10,691 bases of DNA from Symbiobacterium sp040797425. GTDB taxonomy: Bacteria > Bacillota > Sulfobacillia > Symbiobacteriales > Symbiobacteriaceae. Under the pieces are notes generated by a model. It worked only from the letters and a program-made list of their open reading frames with translations, did no database searches and had not been told where the DNA came from. Both the position numbers and the translations under genes were made by a program. The stretch covers positions 1 to 10,691 of the forward strand of contig NZ_JBFNEH010000075.1 of NCBI RefSeq assembly GCF_040797425.1. Reading direction: 5' to 3'. Of this stretch, positions 6,948 to 10,691 are shown one piece after another (position 1 is the stretch's first letter; each line of letters begins with the position of its first letter).

Positions 6948-7209
6948 TCATGCGGCCATCCGGCGCGCCCGTTCGTATCGGGCGGCCCGGAGCAGCGGGA
7001 GCACGCTGAGGAGCGTCACCGCCGCCGGTGGCCAGCGTGGCGACGACGGCGCTCACGCCCACCATCCAGGAGATGATGGCCGGATCCTTGGCGATCTTGG
7101 CGTACACGAAGGTGTTGAACCAGGAGTTCTCCACGTTCCAGCAGATCTGTCCGGCCAGTCCGAGAATCCAGATGAGCGTCCAGTTCTTGCGGGAGATCGC
7201 GTCACTCAC
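6948..7209 (-). pseudogene. MFS (sugar-transporter type) gene with a large internal deletion
   Basis: Two ends of one major facilitator gene are present. The N-terminal part, read from GTG at 7209, contains KNWTLIWILGLAGQICWNVE, NSWFNTFVYAKI and IISWMVGVSAVVATLAT, the first helix and part of the second helix of a transporter of about 430 residues. After residue ~60 this frame turns into Gly/Pro/Arg-rich nonsense. In the next frame a hydrophobic last helix and basic tail appear (AAVTLLSVLPLLRAARY, then ERARRMAA) and end with a stop at 6948-6950. About 1 kb, most of the transport domain, is missing, and the two parts are out of frame. The junction lies near 7018-7032. The remnant overlaps the GH2 stop by 8 bp and ends 35 bp before DUF2804, so the intact gene would have fitted the operon exactly. 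Transport activity is surely lost. An assembly error is an alternative explanation. Confidence 0.75.
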
Positions 7210-9034
7210 CGGCGATCAGCTCCTTGTGCAGCGTCGCCAGCAGTTCCGGGTCCATCTTGATCACTTCACGGTCGTAGGTAAGGATGCCGTTCAGTTCCGT
7301 TTCCACGTCGGTCAGCTGGGTATACACAGCCGCGCAGACCCCTTTTCGGATGAGCGGCTTGAGCTGGTCACGGATCAGGGAAACGTATGCCGCAGTGAGC
7401 TCATCGCGGGACTTGAAGCGCCGGTAGCCGAACTGCTGCCCCGGACGCCAGACGTGCCCCGAAACGGGCAGGGCATAGCCGCCGTACTCGGAGATGACCA
7501 CCGCCCGGTTCCGAATGCGAAGGGGCATCTGGAGCCGCCGGAAGTAGATGTGGACGCTCTTGATCTCGCCCCAGCCCTGGTCGTGCCAGCCGCTGGCATG
7601 GTCCACCAGGCGGGTGGGGTCGTACCCGGCGATCCACTCGCCGATCTCGGCCGCATCGAACTGGCCCCAGGCCTCGTTGAAGGGCACCCACACCCCGATG
7701 CAGGGTGCGTTGTAGAGGGCATCGATCATCTCCCGCAGTTCCTTGCGGTAGTTCTGCCGGCTTCGCTCCTCGTGCCGCCCCAGGGCCTTGCTGGGCCGGT
7801 CCTTCACCGGCACGCCGCCCACGACGAGGTTGGGCAGAATGAGGTGGTGCAGGTTGTTCCAGGGTCCGCCGCCGCTCGGCATGTCCTGCCAGACGATGAG
7901 TCCGTGCCGGTCACAATGGTAGTACCAGCGGGCCGGCTCCACCTTGATGTGCTTCCGGAGCATGTTGAAGCCGAGTCGCTTGGCGGTGATCACGTCGTAC
8001 TCCAGGGCCTCGTCGGTGGGCGCGGTGTAGAGCCCGTCGGGCCAGTAGCCCTGATCGAGGAGGCCGTGCTGGAAGAGGGGTTTGTTGTTGAGGAAGAGCC
8101 GCTTGACCCCCCGGGCGTCGGTGCCCACGCTGAACTTGCGCATGGCGAAGTAGCTCGTGACCTCGTCCGCGACGGCGCCGTCGGGCGTGAGCAGCCGGAG
8201 CGTGAGGTCGTAGAGGAAGGGGGAGTCGGGGCTCCAGGGCCGGGGGTTGGGGATGGAGAGGGCCAGCGCCTGGCCCGCCGGGGCGGTTGCGGAGGCGACG
8301 ACGGTGTCGCCCTCATGGGCGATCGCCTCCAAGCCCAGCCCGCCGCCGTTGGAGGCCACTGCCTCGGACCGCAGGGCGCCGTTTCCGCCGCCCACCGCCA
8401 GAGTGATGGTGAGCTTTCCGCGGTCCAGGTCGGGGACCAGGCGGAAAGACTGGATGTACACCTCCGGCACCGGCTCCAGCCACACGGTCTGCCAGATGCC
8501 GGAGACGGCCGTGTAGAAGATGCCGCCGGGCTTCAGGGTCTGCTTGCCCCGCTCCTGGCCGTAGGTGTCGCTGGGGTCCCACACCGCTACGACCAGCTCG
8601 TTGTCACCCTCATCCAAGTGTTCGGTGATGTCGAAGCTGAAGGGGTAGTAGCCGCCGGTATGGCTTCCCACCGGGCGGCCGTTGATCCACACCTTCGCCT
8701 CCCAGTCCACCGCCCCGAAGTGCAGGAGCACGCGCCGGCCCTTCCAATCTGCCGGAACCCGAAACCGCCTGCGGTACCAGAGCCGCTCCGCCGGCCGGAG
8801 CGGCCGTTCGACGCCCGACAGGACCGATTCGATCGGGAAGGGGACGAGGATGCGCCCGTCGCTCTCCCGGCCCATCTGCTCCACGTCCCGGGGCAGGACG
8901 GCGTACTCCCACCAGCCGTTGAGGTTGAGCCACTCCGGCCGCACCATCTGCGGCCGGGGGTACTCGGGCAGTACGTGGTCTGGGTCGACCTCTGTGGCCC
9001 ATCGCGTCACCAATCGTCCTCGTAGCTCCGCCAT
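7202..9034 (-). CDS. Glycoside hydrolase family 2 enzyme (beta-galactosidase/beta-glucuronidase/beta-mannosidase type)
   Basis: The 610-residue protein shows the GH2 domain order: an N-terminal jelly-roll sugar-binding domain (about residues 30-195, with WLNLNGWWEY, FGAVDWEAKVWINGRPVG and SGIWQTVWLEPV), an immunoglobulin-like domain (about 195-330) and a TIM barrel. The catalytic glutamates are visible: acid/base E454 in VPFNEAWGQF and nucleophile E516 in VISEYGGYAL. No signal peptide is seen, so it probably acts on imported sugars in the cytosol, removing a non-reducing beta-linked residue. The exact sugar cannot be decided. The ATG at 9034 has GGGAGA about 9 nt upstream; an open frame reaches 9199 but the added residues do not look like GH2. 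It is the first gene of the cluster with the MFS remnant, DUF2804 and the phosphotransferase. No convincing promoter was found in 9035-9224. Confidence 0.92.
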   Translation of the reverse strand: MAELRGRLVTRWATEVDPDHVLPEYPRPQMVRPEWLNLNGWWEYAVLPRDVEQMGRESDGRILVPFPIESVLSGVERPLRPAERLWYRRRFRVPADWKGRRVLLHFGAVDWEAKVWINGRPVGSHTGGYYPFSFDITEHLDEGDNELVVAVWDPSDTYGQERGKQTLKPGGIFYTAVSGIWQTVWLEPVPEVYIQSFRLVPDLDRGKLTITLAVGGGNGALRSEAVASNGGGLGLEAIAHEGDTVVASATAPAGQALALSIPNPRPWSPDSPFLYDLTLRLLTPDGAVADEVTSYFAMRKFSVGTDARGVKRLFLNNKPLFQHGLLDQGYWPDGLYTAPTDEALEYDVITAKRLGFNMLRKHIKVEPARWYYHCDRHGLIVWQDMPSGGGPWNNLHHLILPNLVVGGVPVKDRPSKALGRHEERSRQNYRKELREMIDALYNAPCIGVWVPFNEAWGQFDAAEIGEWIAGYDPTRLVDHASGWHDQGWGEIKSVHIYFRRLQMPLRIRNRAVVISEYGGYALPVSGHVWRPGQQFGYRRFKSRDELTAAYVSLIRDQLKPLIRKGVCAAVYTQLTDVETELNGILTYDREVIKMDPELLATLHKELIAGE

Positions 9035-9224
9035 GCTGCCACTCTCCCGTGTCCGTACTACGACCACCTGCAGGACAGGGCTGCGGGGATCGGCCCAGCC
9101 CTGCGGCGTGGCCCGTTCGTCGTGAGGTGTTCTCGCGCTGACAGAAGCGGACCCCGTTTGCAGGTCTGCTGAATACATTCGAGAAGGGTTCAGCTTCACC
9201 TACTTTTCGCTTCACAAAATGTGC

Positions 9225-9261
9225 GAAAACAGGAGCACCCCCCGGGAGCCGGGAGGTGCTC
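9225..9261 (-). terminator. Rho-independent terminator of the cupin gene
   Basis: On the minus strand GAGCACC (9255-9261) pairs with GGTGCTC (9233-9239), extended after one mismatch by three more pairs, and is followed by CCTG and TTTT (9226-9229). It starts a few bases after the cupin stop at 9267 and separates that gene from the GH2 cluster. Confidence 0.7.
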
Positions 9262-9266
9262 TTGCC

Positions 9267-9764
9267 TTACCACCGACCCTCGGCGCTGGCCTTGGTGGGA
9301 TGAACGGTGCCGAAGGGATGCTCGGGAGGGGCGTAGATGACCGACACTTTCAGGGGCCGGTTACCCCGGTTGACGACGTTGTGCCACTTGCCGGCCGGGA
9401 CCATCACTGCGTACCCGGGGTAGGCCATCTGCTCGAAGTCCAGGCGGTCCCGGCGGTCTCCCATCTGGACCAGCCCCTGCCCCTCCTCGATGCGGATGAA
9501 CTGGTCCGTGTTCGGGTGGACCTCCAGCCCGATGTCCTCGCCCACCGGAATGCTCATCACCGTCACCTGGAAGTGGCGGCCGGTCCAGAGCGCGGTGCGG
9601 AAGTTGGGGTTCTGCCGGGCGACCCTGTTCAGGTTGACGACGTACGGCTGGCCGCCGCGGTCATAGCCCCGGCGCCGCTGGGGCTCGCCGTTCCGGTTGC
9701 CGGCAACCCACGGGTATTGGGGGGGCATGCCCCAGGGGTAGGGATACGCCGCCCAGTGGTACAT
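9267..9764 (-). CDS. Cupin-domain protein with an aromatic/proline-rich N-terminal tail
   Basis: The 165-residue product has a short tail rich in Tyr, Trp and Pro (MYHWAAYPYPWG, then MPPQYPW, residues 1-19), a basic stretch, and a single cupin barrel (about residues 40-150). Cupin motif 1 is seen as EDIGLEVHPNTDQFIRIEEG with H83 and the E93/E94 pair; the usual second histidine is absent. Motif 2 is complete, PAGKWHNVVNRG with H128. The domain closely resembles a widespread family in Firmicutes (NLNRVARQNPNFRTALWTG, APPEHPFGTVH). The substrate and metal are not known; the tail recalls spore-coat proteins, but that is only a resemblance. I chose the ATG at 9764 because AGGAG then lies 7 nt upstream; the ATG at 9770 is too close to it. 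It is monocistronic with its own terminator. Confidence 0.85.
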   Translation of the reverse strand: MYHWAAYPYPWGMPPQYPWVAGNRNGEPQRRRGYDRGGQPYVVNLNRVARQNPNFRTALWTGRHFQVTVMSIPVGEDIGLEVHPNTDQFIRIEEGQGLVQMGDRRDRLDFEQMAYPGYAVMVPAGKWHNVVNRGNRPLKVSVIYAPPEHPFGTVHPTKASAEGRW

Positions 9765-9794
9765 ACGCATGCTCCTCTCGGGGGGTTTGGTGCC

Positions 9795-9800
9795 ATTTTA
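9795..9800 (-). promoter_or_regulatory. Possible -10 box of the cupin gene
   Basis: On the minus strand TAAAAT lies about 31 bp upstream of the cupin ATG in the only AT-rich spot of this region. No good -35 box is seen at 16-18 bp, so the assignment is weak. Confidence 0.3.
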
Positions 9801-9865
9801 TGTTGACCGGGAGGTAGCAGTGCGGCGAGAGGGGGGAGCGAGAGGGTGACGGTGGCGGCCGAAGG

Positions 9866-9910
9866 TTTTCGACTTGGCCTTGGCGTCCAACCGAAAAGGC
9901 GTCGGTTCCG
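9866..9910. repeat. Hairpin repeat, copy A
   Basis: This 45-bp copy begins TTTTCGACTTGG and ends GTCGGTTCCG. It agrees with copy C at 32 of 45 positions, without gaps. TTTTCG (9866-9871) pairs with CGAAAA (9892-9897) and TTGG (9874-9877) with CCAA (9887-9890), leaving a 2x1 internal loop and a 9-nt loop. It lies about 100 bp upstream of the cupin start. It lacks the CCCCCTGCCC block found before copies B and C. Confidence 0.65.
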
Positions 9911-9960
9911 CATGCACGCGTCCAACCCGTGGGTTTCCCGGCCGCGCCGCGGGCCAGCAG

Positions 9961-10038
9961 CCCCCTGCCCGGTTGGCGTTGGAGGCCGCCCGATTTCGAC
10001 TTCGAGGCCATCGCAAAGTGGAAAACCGTCGGTTTCCG
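9961..10038. repeat. Hairpin repeat, copy B with upstream block
   Basis: The core (9993-10038) begins ATTTCGACTTCGAGGCC and ends GTCGGTTTCCG. TTTC (9994-9997) pairs with GAAA (10021-10024), ACTT (9999-10002) with AAGT (10016-10019), and G10004 with C10014, across two single mismatches, around a 9-nt loop (10005-10013). The block CCCCCTGCCC (9961-9970) lies 32 bp before the core, exactly as in copy C, so the unit is about 78 bp. Confidence 0.65.
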
Positions 10039-10151
10039 GGGCACCCTCCGCCGACATATCGGGCCCTCTGCCACCCCAAGGCGCCGTGTCGCAGGCTCCG
10101 GCGCGGGGTGAACGAGGCTGGAGCGCTGTCATGAAGCCTCTGGCTGGCGTT

Positions 10152-10228
10152 CCCCCTGCCCAGCCCACGCTGGTCGCCGAACGATTTCGACTTGGAGGCC
10201 GCCACCAAGTGAAAACCCATCGGTTCCG
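10152..10228. repeat. Hairpin repeat, copy C with upstream block
   Basis: The core (10184-10228) begins ATTTCGACTTGGAGGCC and ends ATCGGTTCCG. TTTC and ACTTGG (10185-10195, with G10189 bulged) pair with CCAAGTGAAA (10205-10214) to give 10 bp around a 9-nt loop (10196-10204). The block CCCCCTGCCC (10152-10161) is 32 bp before the core. This is the copy with the best-paired stem. Confidence 0.65.
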
Positions 10229-10272
10229 ATGAGGGACAGTGGTGTTCCTGCGCGCTCGGCTGTTGCAAACCG

Positions 10273-10298
10273 AAAGCGGCGCCTTGTGGGGCGCCGCT
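10273..10298 (-). terminator. Hairpin terminator-like structure after the methyltransferase gene
   Basis: AGCGGCGCC (10275-10283) and GGCGCCGCT (10290-10298) form a perfect 9-bp stem with a 6-nt loop. On the minus strand TTCGGTTT follows, a weak U-rich stretch. It lies about 120 bp after the methyltransferase stop and is the best candidate for that transcript's end. Confidence 0.5.
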
Positions 10299-10420
10299 GC
10301 AGTAGATTCTCGCCCAGCCCGAGATGGTGTGCGGTGCCTGCCGCCTGTGGCGATTGGACGCTGCCACGGGCTAGGGGTCGGCTGAATCCCGTTCAGGCCT
10401 GGTGGGGCCTGGTTTACGTT

Positions 10421-10691
10421 TCACTTCCGTGCCAAGATCGTGCAGGTGTTCTCCCATCTGTTGAGCACGCTGACCTCGCTGAAGCCGCCGGCTCGAAGCG
10501 CTTTCACCTCGTGCTCCACGGTGAGCGGGGTGTCGTAGTGGTAGAGGGCATCATCCGTGATCTGTTGCTCCCGTCTGAGCCTGGCCAGCTCTTCGAAGTG
10601 TGCCCTCTCGTCTTCGGTGGAGGGCGCGAAGTAGTCGGTGAGAACGAAGTATCCGTCGTTCTTGAGCGCTGCGTGCAGTCTCCGGTAGAGC
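10421..10691 (-). CDS. C-terminal fragment of a class I SAM-dependent methyltransferase (partial)
   Basis: The last 89 residues of the gene are present; its start is beyond the right edge. LYRRLHAALKNDGYFVLTDY (residues 1-20 of the fragment) matches the strand-helix region after motif III of class I methyltransferases, where a helix of the leader-type 'L..L.pGG' precedes the strand 'f.i.Dy'. Downstream, TPLTVEHEVKALRAGGFSEV and SVLNRWENTCTILARK match the usual final helix and the last antiparallel strands (equivalent of LLRxAGF..V). The SAM-binding glycine motif is not in the window, so the family is inferred from the C-terminal half. The long charged insert (STEDERAHFEELARLRREQQ) probably forms a helical lid over the substrate, as in small-molecule methyltransferases. 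The substrate is unknown. The stop is TGA at 10421-10423. Confidence 0.8.
   Translation of the reverse strand, partial: LYRRLHAALKNDGYFVLTDYFAPSTEDERAHFEELARLRREQQITDDALYHYDTPLTVEHEVKALRAGGFSEVSVLNRWENTCTILARK

Larger units (their letters stand above)
9801..10420. other. Non-coding stretch with three hairpin repeats; no supported gene
   Basis: This gap between the methyltransferase and cupin genes contains three imperfect repeats (at 9866, 9993 and 10184) and, near the methyltransferase end, a 9-bp terminator-like hairpin. Open frames on both strands run through the repeats, but they have no ribosome binding sites, no homologue I recognise, and the repeats fall in different frames. I therefore treat the stretch as non-coding. 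Sequence between the repeats is GC-rich with no clear pattern apart from the shared upstream block of the last two copies. Confidence 0.6.

Noticed and set aside
9035..9199. Longer GH2 start at GTG 9199
   Set aside because: The extra 55 residues have no GH2 similarity and the ATG at 9034 has a suitable ribosome binding site just before the conserved N-terminal domain.
9866..10228. CRISPR array
   Set aside because: Only three diverged copies, spaced at 127 and 191 bp; CRISPR repeats are near-identical with regular 30-40 bp spacers.
9798..10367. Minus-strand open frame across the repeats, encoding repeated FHLVAASKSKSFG-like peptides
   Set aside because: Copies A and C fall in the same frame but copy B is shifted (9866 to 9993 is 127 bp), so the peptide repeat is a by-product of the DNA repeat. 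No ribosome binding site or recognisable domain.

Overview
The window comes from a GC-rich bacterial chromosome with strong GGGAGG/AGGAGG-type ribosome binding sites, ATG and GTG starts and tightly packed genes. Protein signatures (a RocG/GudB-type glutamate dehydrogenase, an S66 LD-carboxypeptidase, a Firmicute-type cupin with an aromatic N-terminal tail) suggest a high-GC Firmicute of the Symbiobacterium kind. That placement is an inference from memory of the families, not a database result. Every gene I can support lies on the minus strand, so transcription runs from right to left.

Right to left: the C-terminal end of a SAM-dependent methyltransferase (10421-10691); a 656-bp non-coding stretch (9765-10420) holding three copies of a hairpin-forming repeat; a one-domain cupin gene (9267-9764) with a good intrinsic terminator. 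Next comes a carbohydrate-type operon: a GH2 glycoside hydrolase (7202-9034), a major facilitator (MFS) sugar-transporter gene reduced by a large internal deletion to its two ends (6948-7209), a DUF2804 protein (5893-6912) and an APH-family phosphotransferase (5078-5881). Then follow a small zinc-ribbon membrane protein (4666-5001), LD-carboxypeptidase (3512-4474), a small two-helix membrane protein (2989-3168), a Pol-beta-fold nucleotidyltransferase (1944-2798), glutamate dehydrogenase with its own promoter and terminator (431-1717), and the N-terminal end of a membrane protein resembling SPFH/band-7 proteins (1-228).

Most genes look like independent housekeeping or accessory units. The GH2-MFS-DUF2804-APH cluster is the clearest functional group: a secreted or cytosolic glycoside would have been imported by the transporter and hydrolysed by the GH2 enzyme, but the transporter is now broken. 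The deletion leaves its first ~60 residues in frame with DUF2804, so one open frame could encode a membrane-anchored fusion.

The two observations most worth following up are that deletion/fusion and the repeat family at 9866-10228, whose three copies differ in sequence but keep the same stem and 9-nt loop. I found no CRISPR array, tRNA, rRNA, insertion sequence or defence system.
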